Source of the DNA: Porpolomopsis calyptriformis | Lineage: Eukaryota; Basidiomycota; Agaricomycetes; Agaricales; Hygrophoraceae | Direction: 5' to 3' | DNA length: 64,000 nt | Assembly (NCBI GenBank): GCA_951640195.1 | Contig: CATOCQ010000002.1 | Location: 155,001-219,000 of the forward strand | Shown here: piece by piece, positions 44,323 through 56,341 of the stretch | How positions within the stretch are numbered: position 1 is the first letter of the stretch | Layout: every line of letters begins with the position of its first letter | Translations under genes and position numbers: made by a program | The notes under the pieces: model-generated | The model's input: only the letters and a program-made list of their open reading frames with translations | Database searches by the model: none | Told to the model about the DNA's origin: nothing

Positions 44323-45396
44323 TTACAGTCCGAGAGACGTCAAGGAGATGCTCATATTAGTGAGCTCGCGGTCATCGTTCATCGCTGCTGCTTTTGCTGC
44401 CGCTTTTTCGTCTTCGGCTTCCCGCAGCATCTGTTCAAGCGATACACCAAAGCGGGGTGCCTTACCAGCTTTTGCCTTGGGGAGACCTTCCGGAATGTAG
44501 TAGCGACAGAATCTATTGCAAAGGTGATCATCGGTGAAATGTTGAAAACAGGCCCCTATGTTGCCACCAGCGAAGAGGTTTCCGGAGAGTTCACTAAATA
44601 TCATTCCATGAGTAAAATTGATGTGTGAGCATGCAACAAAATTTACGGGGCTGTTATGATTTGGGGATCAGAAAGTAGTGATGTACCACCTATTCTCAGG
44701 AAATAATCAGAATGCGGAATCAGTTAAATGCGAAAACAAACCTTGAACATCTGAAACGAAAGCCAACTTTTGAGTCTTCACATATTGAACATGCTGAGCG
44801 AAGGCGAGAAATTCGCCTATCTGTTGTCGCTCAAGGTTGTTGGGGTGGGAAAGAGGAGAGCTACGGTCGTTATTGATGTACTTGAGAAACTCGCCGTCGG
44901 TGTCCTCATCAATACACTCCTCAATCAAGAAAGTATGCCGCTCTTTATCGTCTGCAACGGCTAGGGCTACCCGAACGAAACGCAATCGAGGAATCGGGAA
45001 CGATGGAGGACCGCGTTGTGCATTCTCCTGCTCCACAAAGTCATACGCGAGTTGCATCAAAGCTGCACCCCATGTCGCACAGTACGACTCTACCGTCAAC
45101 TTCTTTAATTGGGTATGGCTATTATAAACAATGCGGGATGGTGCACGACCGAGCGCCCCATCAGCATCATGATAAAAGCATTGCTTGACGCACACTTTTG
45201 TGGAGGATGAAGTCGACTGGAAGATAGGGATATTGGTATGACCGATGTGTGCAACTTTGAAGGCACCGGCCTTTGGTTTCATCTTTGGATTGAATGTGAT
45301 TGTAGCTCGAATGGGGGGTTCTTTTATAACTGTCGCAACGAGACCGTAAGCATGCGGCCATAGGACTCTTACAGCATGGCCCGACCTCCAGTCCAA
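44323..45396 (-). CDS. Alpha-type protein kinase, 5' end not resolved
   Basis: Three exons carry the C-terminal two-thirds of an alpha-kinase domain, the atypical Ser/Thr kinase family that includes eEF2 kinase. The first has VCVKQCFYH, TWGAALMQLAYDFVEQEN, HTFLIEECIDE (hinge) and FAQHVQYVKTQKLAFVSDVQG. A short exon reads GGTSLLSDPQIITAP, the family's 'LLTDPQI' metal-binding loop. The last has LFAGGNIGACFQHFTDDHLCNRFC, matching the Gly-rich/zinc end 'H-x-C-N-x-x-C'. Introns lie at about 44,650-44,705 and 44,605-44,650. A Lys/Ala-rich tail ends at 44323. No ATG opens the first exon cleanly, and stops and frame changes appear upstream of 45,396, so the N-terminus is missing or broken. Confidence 0.7.
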
Positions 45397-45689
45397 TTAT
45401 CTCTCCCGGGACGGGATGCGAGGGATAGTCATGTATTCAGCGATGCTCATGTCTCACTCCACCGGGCAAGTATTACCTCCCGACGCTAGCTTCATTCACT
45501 GTGATGATGCCCTGCCTATGCCCTACCAGCGTTATGCGTGGTTCACAACTCCACTGTGGCCATCACCCTTCCAACCTCAATAATGATCAAGTATCAGCGG
45601 ATATTCAGCACCTGTCTCCTTGCGGTGAACAGGGGGAATGGGAATCACCATCAAGTTACTGAGCCATGGCTGAAATGAACGAATTCTGT
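45397..45689. other. Possible decayed 5' part of the alpha-kinase gene
   Basis: On the minus strand a frame beginning MSIAEYMTIPRIPSRE ends in TAA just before the first kinase exon. No splice signal joins it, so I leave it unassigned. Confidence 0.35.
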
Positions 45690-46065
45690 TGGAAGTTAGT
45701 GTGGGAGAGGGGTCTACACAGTTTCAGTGAACTCCTTCTGAACCCCTCTGTTCCGAACAGAGTGGACTTGACCAAAATGTGGTTCGGTTCCTTGTACAGC
45801 CACAATTGTGCTCTTTGTGGTGCGGTGAAGCAGCTTAGCAATACCAGTTAAGCTGGCGCAGTCTGCTACACTTTTACGCTGGCAAAGTTAGCCACGCTAC
45901 CTTACTGTCTAGGCCTCAAGGCAGTAAGGTAGCGTGGCCAGAACCAAGCCAATCGACGGTGAATGGTAGTATAGCACTATGCAACACCCAGTGGTTGCAT
46001 AGCACTCGGTGTTCGCTGACGGGACATGACCCCAGTCTGAAAACTAAGAGGAAAGAAAACCAAGC
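45690..46065 (+). repeat. Dispersed repeat with CTCTGTTCCGAACAGAG palindrome and satellite-like end
   Basis: Contains CTCTGTTCCGAACAGAG near 45,752 and GAACCAAGCCAATCGACGGTGAATGG near 45,942. A related copy lies reverse-complemented at 31790-32095. Another inverted pair, GCCACGCTACCTTACTG / CAGTAAGGTAGCGTGGC, at 45,891-45,938 forms a near-perfect hairpin. Confidence 0.65.
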
Positions 46066-48165
46066 CAACCAACAGGTGAATGTAGCATAATGCCACGTTA
46101 CATCTGCTGACTGCATAGCGCATTCGCCATTCGCCATTCATTCGGTGTTCACCTACGGAATGTGAACCTACCCGTGTGAAGTAAATCAACAAGCCAAAAA
46201 ATCGAGTGATGAACGGCGGCATAAGACGTGTTACACCCACTGATTGCATCACGCATTTATTCAGTGTTAGCCAACAGGACATGAACTTACCGCAGTCTGA
46301 AACTAACAGGTCAGTAACACACACTGAGTACATAAGAGTCAGTGTTCGCCGACAGCACGTGAGCGGTCTATAAACTAGGAGGCGAGAAAACCAAGCCAAT
46401 CAACAACTGAACGGTGCAACACCAGCTGAGTGCATAGCGCCGACAGGATATGAACTTACCGAGGTCAGAAACCAAAAAGCCAGACATTCAACCCAATCGA
46501 CGGCCAACGATAGCATGACGCCGCGTCGAACCCACTGATTGCATAACGCAGTTATCAGTGTTCATCGAGAGGAGATGAATGTACACCGGTCTGCGAATCA
46601 AGATGTCAGACAGTGAACGGTGCAACACCGACTGAGTGCATAGCGCATTCGGTGTCCGCCGACAGAATATGAACTTACCGAAGTCAGAAACCAACAAGCC
46701 AGACATTCAACCCAATTGACGATCCAACGATGGCATGACGCCGCGTCGAACCCACTGATTGCATAACGCAGTTATCAGTGTTCATTGAGAGGAGATGAAT
46801 GTACACCGGTCTGCGAATCAAGATGTCAGACAGTGAGCGGTGCAACACCGACTGAGTGCATAGCGCATTCAGTGTCCGCCGACAGAATATGAACTTACCG
46901 AAGTCAGAAACCAACAAGCCAGACATTCAACCCAATTGACGATCCAACGATGGCATGACGCCGCGTCGAACCCACTGATTGCATAACGCAGTTATCAGTG
47001 TTCATCGAGAGGAGATGAATGTACACCGGTCGGCAAGCCAATCGACAAGTGAGCGATGCAACACCCGTTGACTACAGAACGCATTCAGTGTCCGCCGACA
47101 GAATATGAACTCACCGAGGTCAGAAACCAACAAGCCAGACATTCAACCCAATTGACGATCCAACGATGGCATGACGCCGCGTCGAACCCACTGATTGCAT
47201 AACGCAGTTATCAGTGTTTCATTGAGAGGAGATGAATGTACACCGGTCTGCGAATCAGGATGTCAGACAGTGAACGGTGCAATACCGACTGAGTGCATGG
47301 CGCATTCAGTGTCCGCCGACAGAATATGAACTTACCGAGGTCAGAAACCAACAAGCCAGACATTCAACCCAATTGACGATTCAACGATGGCATGACGCCG
47401 CGTCGAACCCACTGATTGCATAACGCAGTTATCAGTGTTCATCGAGAGGAGATGAATGTACACCGGTCTGCGAATCAAGATGTCAGACAGTGAACGGTGC
47501 AACACCGACTGAGTGCATAGCGCATTCAGTGTCCGCCGACAGAATATGAACTTACCCAGGTCAGAAACCAACAAGCCAGACATTCAACCCAATTGACGAG
47601 CAAACAATGGCATGACACCGTGTCGAACCCACTGATTGCATAACGCAGTTATCAGTGTTCATCGAGAGGAGATGAATGTACACCGGTCGGCAAGCCAATC
47701 GACAAGTGAGCGGTGCAACACCTGTTGACTACAGAACGCATTCAGTGTCCGCCGACAGAATATGAACTCACCGAGGTCAGAAACCAACAAGCCAGACATT
47801 CAACCCAATTGACGATCCAACGATGGCATGACGCCGCGTCGAACCCACTGATTGCATAACGCAGTTATCAGTGTTTCATTGAGAGGAGATGAATGACACC
47901 GGTCTGCGAATCAAGATGTCAGACAGTGAACAGTGCAACACCGACTGAGTGCATAGCGCATTCAGTGTCCGCCGACAGAATATGAACTTACCGAGGTCAG
48001 AAACCAACAAGCCAGACATTCAACCCAATTGACGAGCAAACGATGGCATGACGCCGCGTAAACCCACTGATTGCATAACGCAGTTATCAGTGTTCATCGA
48101 GAGGAAATGAATGTACATCGGTCTGCAAATCAAGATGTCAGAAACCGACGGGTGAACGAACAGTT
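46066..48165. repeat. Satellite of 216-221 bp units with trimeric higher-order pattern
   Basis: GACATTCAACCCAA recurs at about 46483, 46702, 46922, 47138, 47359, 47579, 47795 and 48015, i.e. spacings of 219, 220, 216, 221, 220, 216 and 220. Each unit has GATGGCATGACGCCGCGTCGAACCCACTGATTGCATAACGCAG. The 216-bp units follow a variant junction (GGTCGGCAAGCCAATCGACAAGTGAGCG at about 47,030 and 47,686) that recurs every third unit, giving a period near 657 bp. Units left of 46,480 are diverged. The apparent minus-strand frames of about 70-80 codons are by-products of the repeat. Confidence 0.93.
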
Positions 48166-48845
48166 GTATAACGCCGCACACTCACCACCTGCATCCCCAA
48201 CCCGCTGGCCAATCTGTGTTTCCTGAGGATGGGTAGGCACTGCTTGCGTATTCCCGGGCGCGAGTATTCGCGCAGTGGTTGAACCCAGAGCCAGAGGAGC
48301 GCCTCCTGACTGGACTGTCTGCATCTCGCATTCAGTAAGAATCGGGAGGGCATAAACAGAGTCGAAATTTTTTCGAACTCAGCCGCCGGGACAAAATGCT
48401 TTGTATTATCTTGTTTACGAATCATTCCATTTTCGTAGAGCGTGAAAGGGGCAGTATATCTCCCGCAGCTTCTTGCTGTCAGCCACCACCTCTCCACTGA
48501 GCAGCCTCAGCGGTAACGCGAGAGGGCACTAAATGAGCAGGCCTTAGGGCGTGTCTATCATTTGAGGCAGCCTGCTGCAACCGACCCCCTTATCCGCCGA
48601 TACTCCTACCCCTCTCCACCTCCTAGAGGGGTCAGAGGACTCAAGGTGGTTCACAACGCTGAACTCAAACTCAACCGAGAATCGCGGAGAGATGGATGTA
48701 ATCGCCGATTAGTTTAATGGATCAGAAACACTGATTTAATATTAATCGTGGGGCCATCTTGATTTGAAATTTCAGCGATGGGTATATCTTCTCAACTTTC
48801 AAAGATCGGATACACTTACAGAGTTGCAAAGTTCACATTGAAATC
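48166..48845. other. Spacer between satellite and duplication copy B gene
   Basis: A minus-strand open frame at 48138-48497 contains RYTAPFTLYENGMIRK and EFEKISTLFMPSRFLL, which looks coding, but I can assign neither a start nor a family. The remainder shows no gene. Confidence 0.4.
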
Positions 48846-51046
48846 ATGGCTACCGCTGATGTTGGCGAGCTCAAAGCAATCGAAAATCAATTTTACGGCC
48901 CGATTCTCATTGCGGGTTTGTGACTTAACCCATCCGCCTCTCGTCTGGTGCTAATTGTGTGGGGACGAAGAGTACTTCACTTTTGCGTGCGTCTGACCGT
49001 TCCGATTTGAACACACTTTTTGATTGGACACAATATAACAGTCTGTTTGGCATAATATATCTCCAAGTGTATCAGTACTTCTTTTCGACTAGAGGACTGG
49101 TTAAAGATCCCTTCCACATGAAGTTCCTGGTGAGTGATCACCTCGTCATGTCTCCCCTGATAATTGCTCATTTTCAGGTGGGATTTCAATGGAAAGTAAT
49201 GCCTTGAGTATGACGGTCGAGCTTACACCCTCCTAGGTGTCTTGAATGCGTGATTACTGCTGCAATCGCCCATGTGGGCTACACCTTTCTCGTTACAAAC
49301 TTTGGAGACCCTGCGGCCCTTGCTACGCCATTCTGGTATGATCTACGCCCTCAGCATTCACAATTCTCCGTAACTCCGATTGATGATTCGATAGGAGTTT
49401 CGATGTAGGTGATAGTCTGCTTCATTATTATTTTATTTTATTACTTTGCACTTTAAATCGATGGTCCCACAGGTGATATATGCTGTGAGGGTGGGTACTT
49501 CCGTGATCCTGGCCATGCCGTTGATATTTACTTGAATGGGATTAATGGGTAGGAACTTCAGATGTTTTGCACACGATGGTGCGCAATACATGGTTGAAAA
49601 TGTCCTCGTTACTCACTTTGCGATGGCAGCATGTTCTTGCGTCGACTGTTCATCAGCAAGTGGGCCTCTATAAGCCCACCTACTCCTTCCGCTGATGTTA
49701 AAATGATAGTGAGCAAAGGGAGCATAGTTTTAACAGCGTGGATTGTAAATTCACCAGTTCTTCTCATCGAGACGTTGCTCATGCCTGTTTAGGTAGCCTG
49801 GTCGTTAGCCGAGTTCGGTGAGACGTTAGGGTTAACAAGAGCCACGACACCTAACGAGCAGGTTTCTTTGCAGCGATCGGGACAAGTACGTTCCACTCTC
49901 AAATTGATATGATAGGAATCTAATAGGAGTGGCAGCCATCACTGTGCAGCTGTTTGTTTCGGAAAATGTTCTTGATGGATCCATGTCGTGATGATTAATT
50001 TCCATCTAGCTTTGGTTTCCGGACCCTTGTGTCGTACCCCAAAGTAAGCAGCAGGTCTAGGACGATTCCAAGATGACCGCTGTGCGCCCTTCTAACTTAT
50101 TAATAAATTCACCTTCTTCTCCAGGAGTTTTATAACCTTGCGATTGCGGGTCAAACTTCCTTGTTGGTGGCAGACATAAGCCTCGCTATTGCGCTGTGCT
50201 ACTATCTGTACAAATCAAGAACTGGGTTTAGGCGGTGCGCTGCGCCGATTTTATTGTTCGAGCGTTACGCACCTGATAATCTACCTTCAGGATGGACACA
50301 ATCCTTCGGGTTTTGATGGTTTACACCGTGAATACCAGTACGCAGAGCTAATGTACATGATTTCTGCCAGTGGTTCACTGTTGCTTATTGCAGCTGTACT
50401 CGTCTGGTAAGAAGTTTCTGATCAGATCAGTTCTGATTTGATGAACCAAGCGGTTTAAAATATAGCATTGCTTCGCTGATCTCGTTCGCATTTGTAGGGA
50501 GATTTCTCTGCTCGATTGTGTTAAATGATTAATACCTTCGACAGTTCCAACACGCTAACAACTTCGATTGCTGGCCTGGCCTTGTTGCTCAAAACAAACG
50601 TGCGTATGCTTTATATCTTGCGAGATTGTCTGCGAAAAATGGATCCCATAGTGTACTTCATTTCCTTAATGGCGGGGTGAGTTAAGCGATAATAGATTTG
50701 GACCCAAAGCTCATCTCCTTCCACCAAGTATAATGGCACGAGAAGATTTCCGTGACCAGCAAAACCTTGAACCGCAGGTGTCGATCTGTCTACCACTCAC
50801 GATAACTTCAACCACCTGCAGTTCGCCGATCGTAACGATGGACAGGGTTAGCTATCACTCATTTGTTGATATCCTTTTACTTTTGTTAACTTTTCCAGCC
50901 GAACACCCAGATGATGGCTGACGCCGTTAAAAGGGATATCGATATCGAAAATTAGTTGTTATGTATCAGTGTCGGGTGGTTGAAGAAGAAGAAGAAGAAG
51001 AAGAAGAAGAAGAAGATGTTGAAGTGTATGATGATGTCGAGAAGTA
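48846..51046 (+). CDS. DUF6534-type integral membrane protein (copy B, with 5' end)
   Basis: This copy shows the start missing from the first: ATG 48846 (MATADVGELKAIENQFYGPILIAG, hydrophobic first helix). After an intron comes FGIIYLQVYQYFFSTRGLVKDPFHMKFL, matching the family's 'G-x-x-x-x-Q-x-Y-x-Y-F ... D-P-x-x-x-K' signature, then a further exon with ECVITAAIAHVGYTFLVTNFGDP that crosses into the duplicated segment. From 49,282 on it equals the first copy, including ALCYYLYKSRTGFRR and the poly-Glu tail. Members are predicted multi-pass plasma-membrane proteins of unknown role. Several downstream exon junctions are uncertain, and some junctions (for example after VGFQWKVMP) meet stops, so decay is possible. 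Confidence 0.62.
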
Positions 51047-51286
51047 ACAGAGAATATCCACTGCTTTGCTTTTCAAATTGTGAAACGACCCTAGGAGATT
51101 TGGCAGCTGCAAGCTTCCCGCTGGCGAAGAGGGGTCAACAAGTGGCTGATTTCAGCTTCTGCAGCAGGATCTTTCGCCCACATCAGCCATGGATGTGTGC
51201 AACAATATTGACCTGTCTTGGGAAGTGGTTATGGGGGAAATATATTACAAATTGGCGATTATAGGTCGCTGTATTAGAAAACGAAC

Positions 51287-51885
51287 CTAGAAGGGAAGGC
51301 CTAAGGGGACACGCAAAACGTCCTCGGGCAAGCTCCAAAACTTCATCTTGCTTGGGTCCAGGATATTGCCCGTGTTGGCAATGAACCTGTCCCGGATCTC
51401 GAGATCTATTGGCATCTCCTTGAAGCGAAGGTTCGGGTTGTTGATGTCATTGGTACGCCTTGTGATGAAGGCATGGACATGATTTCCACCCTGATCATAC
51501 CAGTCTGCATTGGGAATTGAATGTGAGCATGTGGGAGAGGTGGAGGAAAATGTGAGGGACATTGGGGCCATGGAAGCAATGTTTTTAAATCTCCACGTCG
51601 TGGCTTTAGGGCTCGCCAGCTCATGAAATTCATCCAGGCTTCGGTAACAGTTAACTGGGGTTCTCCAGGGGCAGGGCCCAAGCCTTGGGCATTGAGGAAA
51701 CGGACAAGTTCATCCTGGTCAATTGTGTATCCTGCGAAAATTCTGACCATGCTTTGTCCAAATAGATGTAAGATGTGAGATTGAGATGAAATACTATGCT
51801 TTCCAGTGTACAAACCTCGGTAGTGAGTATTGCTGGGGTGTGTAGGTGGGTGGAGGTCGTTGGGAAAGAGGAAGTAGCCTAACAT
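51287..51885 (-). CDS. Small hypothetical protein (copy B)
   Basis: Identical, as far as read, to the gene at 2006-2604: MLGYFLFPNDLH start, middle exon with YTIDQDELVRF, last exon with DQGGNHVHAFITRR. Function unknown. Confidence 0.45.
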
Positions 51886-52004
51886 CTGCAAATAAACGAG
51901 ATCAGCTTTATTTGGGCTGACGGGGACAGACGGTAACGGTAGGTAGTATTCTGTCTTCTTCCTCTTGTTCTGCTGCTACTTCAAAGGATGATTGTTGTCT
52001 ACAG

Positions 52005-52734
52005 ATGGTTGATTTCGACCCAGAGGATAGCAGGATTCCACAGAAACTTCGAAATAGAATCGCAAGCTGGGCCACAAAGGTGCCTAGGCTGCAGCGCTCA
52101 CAGTATGGGCCGATAGACAAGTACTTGAACCTCAAGTTCCCAGATGAGATGGTGAAGCCCCAGGGGCTGATTCGGCAGATAATGTCAGAAGAGGAGGTGG
52201 AGATGGTGGTGGGGATGGAGGGCTTGGTAGAGGAGGATGGGCTGTTGGATGTCGGTAACACGAGTATGATGAGTGTTGATTCGACAGGTATGTTGGCTCA
52301 GAAGATGTGGATGGCTCTGATTAAAGAGCTCTGCAGGACAATATGTCTCGAAACGGGAGCAAAAACGGTACCCGGATTTTATCGTGACAAGCTATTACAA
52401 CGATGAGGAGAAATACGACAAGGTTCGGCTGATTATTGAAATCGGCTCGGTTTACAAGCGAGAAGGAGAATCATCGGAGAAGGCGAAAGACGAAATTCAA
52501 AAGCAATTACACGATTACATGGTGATTCTCGGGGAAGAGGGTGCGCGATGGGCAAAAAGTGTGCTTGGTGTGGCGATACTGGGAACTGAGGTTTGTTTTA
52601 GTCGGCCACGGAGGCAGGGTGGGTCGATCGCGTTTACGAAACCTTCGAAGTGGTATAGTTTGTATGACGGGATGTTTGTGAAGGAGATCAACAAGGTAGC
52701 GATGATGTGCAAAGAGGACGGGGGTGAGGATTAG
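52005..52734 (+). CDS. Restriction-endonuclease-fold-like protein (copy B)
   Basis: Exons 52005-52287 and 52337-52734, with the same 49-bp intron and the same YPDFIV / RLIIEIGSV core as copy A. No substitution noticed. Confidence 0.55.
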
Positions 52735-53053
52735 GTGTATGTATACGGAGATGGTGTATTTGTACAGCGATGTAAATGTAGGATGTAGGATTTGGATTTG
52801 GATTTGGATATGGGTAGCGCAAGACAATGAACAGGCGAAGGGGTCGAGCCAACTAAATTATCAGGTTATTGGGAGGGTGTTACTGCGTTTGTTTGCGCTA
52901 AGGGCCTCAACGACCCCTGGATCCATCATCTGTGATTTTGGATTTTGGTCTAGAACGTTGTCTTTCTCCACACATCCCGCATTATGCCCAGCCCCAGATC
53001 CAGTATATCCCGATCCCTCCCCATCTGTTTCTGCCCAGTCCAATGCTATCAGG

Positions 53054-53953
53054 ATGAAACCTGCTATCAATATTGGTTCACCAGGCCAACATCTGGCACG
53101 ACATCCTCGGATGCCTCCCAATACGGACTACAACTTGGGAATCTGTGTTAAGGAAGACTCGAGGTCTCTGCCCGAGAATTCAGATTCCGGTCATGCAAAT
53201 CTCTTGAAGGGAGAGAAAGCACATACTCATAGGAAACTCCGTGAGAAAGAGGACAAGAATGATCTGGAACCTATGCAATCCACAGCTTTGCGAGTGCCTG
53301 TGGCCACTGAGCCCACCAATAGGGTTTTAAATGACCATTCAGCTTACAAGGGTCATGGAAGGTACGCTCAGCAAGTTTCCAAGTGCGTCTTGTCTCTTGT
53401 GTTGTTCTTTGACCAGCATTCAACATAAACTATGTCGTACCAAAACCACGATAAACACCCTTTACACTATAGATCCTGCTCACAACGAAGGGTGTGACTT
53501 TGCGTACGAGGAAGTTGTGAGAGGGAAGGAAGACCGACAGAAAATGGATGCGGGAGATTGCAAGAGCTGCCGTGACGTGGGTGCTTCCGCCTTACCATTT
53601 CATTGCAGCTGTTGAATTAATCGATCTGAAGTATTACGAAGCCATTGGGACCCTTCCAGATAGATTACAGCCTCCACTTTGACGCTCGCGCTCGCCGTCA
53701 CCTGTATGACGGTGTCAGCATCGCGGCCTCGCTGCCATTGCTCTAATGGACGTAGATACAAATACGGAGTTTGATGAGGGACGCCAGCGGGCACATAGAT
53801 GCAGATGGTGCGCGCACGACACTAGGGTATTGGAATATTGGATTCTTGAATACGCAAGAGGTGTCGGAGATCAACGAAAAAGCGAAAGAGATGCACAGGG
53901 TGAAAATGGTGAAGGTAAAAGGGGAGGTTGTGAGAGGGGCTACACATTTTAGA
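53054..53953 (+). pseudogene. SAE2/CtIP-like broken copy (copy B)
   Basis: Same motifs as the copy A remnant (EEVVRGKEDR, DCKSCRD, YYEAIGTLP, GYWNIGFLNTQEV) and the same two in-frame TGA codons, now at 53680-53682 and 53707-53709. The breaks therefore predate the duplication. Confidence 0.6.
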
Positions 53954-54116
53954 ATAGATATTGTTGACACAGCTCATTCACCGACTTGCCTCCATTGTCA
54001 TTCCTTCAATGGGACCGAAGTCGATCTCAACCTCAATACCTCTCCCCTACCGCATCTGGTCAATCTTCATCTTTTGGAGTACCATTGGCCGGGGGTGATT
54101 CATCTACTGGTTATCA

Positions 54117-54553
54117 TGCTAACTGGCTGTGAGAAACATCTGGGTGCTGACCCCTCCGCGCTTACGCTGGTAATCAATCTTGCATTTATTTACGAGTCGC
54201 AAGGACAATATGACAAGGCTGAGACCCTTTACAAGCGGGCGTTAGCTGCCTCCGAGGAACACCTGGGTGCCGACCACCCATCCACGCTTGCGTTGGTGAA
54301 CAACTCATAGCGACAATATGACAAGGCTAAGACCCTCCACAGGCAGGCATTAGTTGGTTCCAAGCGTTATCTGGATGCTGACCACCCAGACACACTTACA
54401 TCGCTATCGCTGAACAACCTCGCATTTGTTTGCAATTCACAAGAACCACACGACAGGGCTAAGGCACTCTTCAAGTGGGCACCAGCTGGCTGCGAGGAAC
54501 ATCTTGGCGTCAATCACCCATCCAAGTTTATGTGGCTGGCTATTTGCTGCTGA
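54117..54553 (+). pseudogene. Kinesin-light-chain-type TPR fragment (copy B)
   Basis: Three decaying TPR units with the same internal TAG as copy A. Orphan fragment with no NTPase domain upstream. Confidence 0.75.
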
Positions 54554-54688
54554 ATTCATGAAACTCATCCGTGAGCGGTGATCCGGTAGCATGTGGGATT
54601 ACTCTGTAGCTACAGCAGAAAGACAAAGGGCACACACCAAAAGGAATGTACAAAAGAAAGGGTCCGGTCGATCCTTTGTTTATACGGC

Positions 54689-55821
54689 TTAATAACTAGG
54701 CGAAAGGCCCCGTTCCTCCTCCACCCACCAGCTTTCGAGTATGGCCATCTGTCCCCAGTAGACCCATTTGGCGGTAATGCCCATTCCCTCATGCAGAGTG
54801 GCTGCTACGCACGACTCCAGGAGCATTGTGATTTCGTCGCTGGTGTCTGTTGTAGACGCACCTGTGGCACTGTCCTTCGAGAGAGTGGGGTAGAACCAGG
54901 TATCTTGCCGGTCCCTGCAGAGGTCAAGTGCCACTTTGCTGAAGGAGCCGCCAAACAATGCACTGGGAAGATCTTGTCCATCATGTCGCTGGTTGAAGTC
55001 AGAGATGTCGAGCGGAGTGATTGATTTGACCAGCATAAAGGATCCCCCAGAGGTGGATGACGTCAAGCGTTTGTGGAATAAATGGTCCGCTTGACACAGA
55101 ATGCCCCCCCCCGTCATAATCGCTCCAACCAAAGCGGGAGCTTCTACAGCAATGTTGGCAATGTAATATGCACGATTAAGGCTGGATTCGCGGGGTGTTT
55201 TATGGAGCACGCGGTGTTTTAGAAGGAACCGGAGGAACAACCACACTAGGCGCAGGAGCACGTCGCACTCGCGTCCGCTGCCGTAGAGAACATAGTTAGT
55301 AGAAATAAGAAGTTAGTATAAACCATGCTTGCCAATTAACTCTCGCACAAGCAATCAAGAATATTTTGACGTTTGTTTCTAGATCGGCTAGAAAGGAATC
55401 GTTTTTCTATGCCATAATCTGTGACCCTTCAGCCTCAGGTAGCTGCACCGATTCCCCAATGAAATGGAGAAACTATGGCGCACATGAACAATGAAGATCA
55501 GCACAGTAAGACAAGACAAAGAGCAAAACAAACCTGATCCCACAGAGGTGATGCATTTTTCACAGGGAGGCGGAGGCAGGTCGAATGGGCAAAGAATTGT
55601 ACGCTTGCATCTGTCACCCGCAAGCGGACAGGTTTAGTGCGGCTGCTGAAGTACAGATCAACGGACAGACACTTGGAGCGAGGAATAAAGACATACATGT
55701 TAGGGCGAACTCTCATTTGATAGGCGTGAGTCTCCCAGACTTGCCACCAAAGCTGCCCAACAATATCAATATCCCCATTGTAACATCTCGTTCGTCCTGG
55801 AACATCATGTTGTGCGGACAT
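54689..55821 (-). CDS. Hypothetical protein (copy B)
   Basis: Equivalent to 5408-6540. A substitution at 55213 changes one residue in the hydrophobic N-terminal part of the downstream exon (Arg here, Cys in copy A). The open frames are otherwise preserved. Unknown family. Confidence 0.35.
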
Positions 55822-56341
55822 GTTGCAAAGTACTTTCTGGTTGAAAGAGTGTGTAAGAGGAGTTTTATAGTTGCAGGATAAAACAACTGACGGTCACCTT
55901 TGATTTTTTGTTGAGTAAGTGACGGGGAAGAGAAAGTTCTAAATCGCAATGCTCAGACGGTAGCCTTGGTTTTATAGTCACTCGCCGTGCCAAAGCCACC
56001 ATCCGAACGCTTAAATTAGTAACGATGCCACATCACATGTTGGATCTTTCTGTGGACGTTCTGTGGACGTTGGTACATTTTCGGCTCCGAGCCTTCGCCG
56101 TATGGTATTTTCTGCATATTGGTCTGTCCTTTTCATGCCCAGGAACTGCCGCTATCTCTCTTTGAAAGTTGCAGCCTAAGTAGGTGAACATATTTTAAGG
56201 GTGGAGCAGTGCAGGTCGAAGCAGCGTTGATGATCGTTGGATTCTCTTCTTTCGATCTTGCTCTGTGACTCTGTGGCGGTGACGTCAAAGCGTGAGCAAT
56301 TCAAACAGCTACAACAGTCATCTCCTTAACTAGCGACGCCC

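Noticed and set aside
46488..47583. Repeated minus-strand frames of about 72-80 codons
   Set aside because: They recur with the 220-bp satellite unit and have no coding signal of their own.
46066..48165. Possible CRISPR-like array because of regularly spaced repeats
   Set aside because: Units are continuous 220-bp tandem repeats without unique spacers, and the genome is eukaryotic.
12820..48165. A Starship-like or KDZ giant transposon carrying the chromatin genes
   Set aside because: I saw no DUF3435-type tyrosine recombinase, no KDZ transposase motif and no terminal repeats at the island edges. The flanking direct repeats are segmental duplications with decayed genes.
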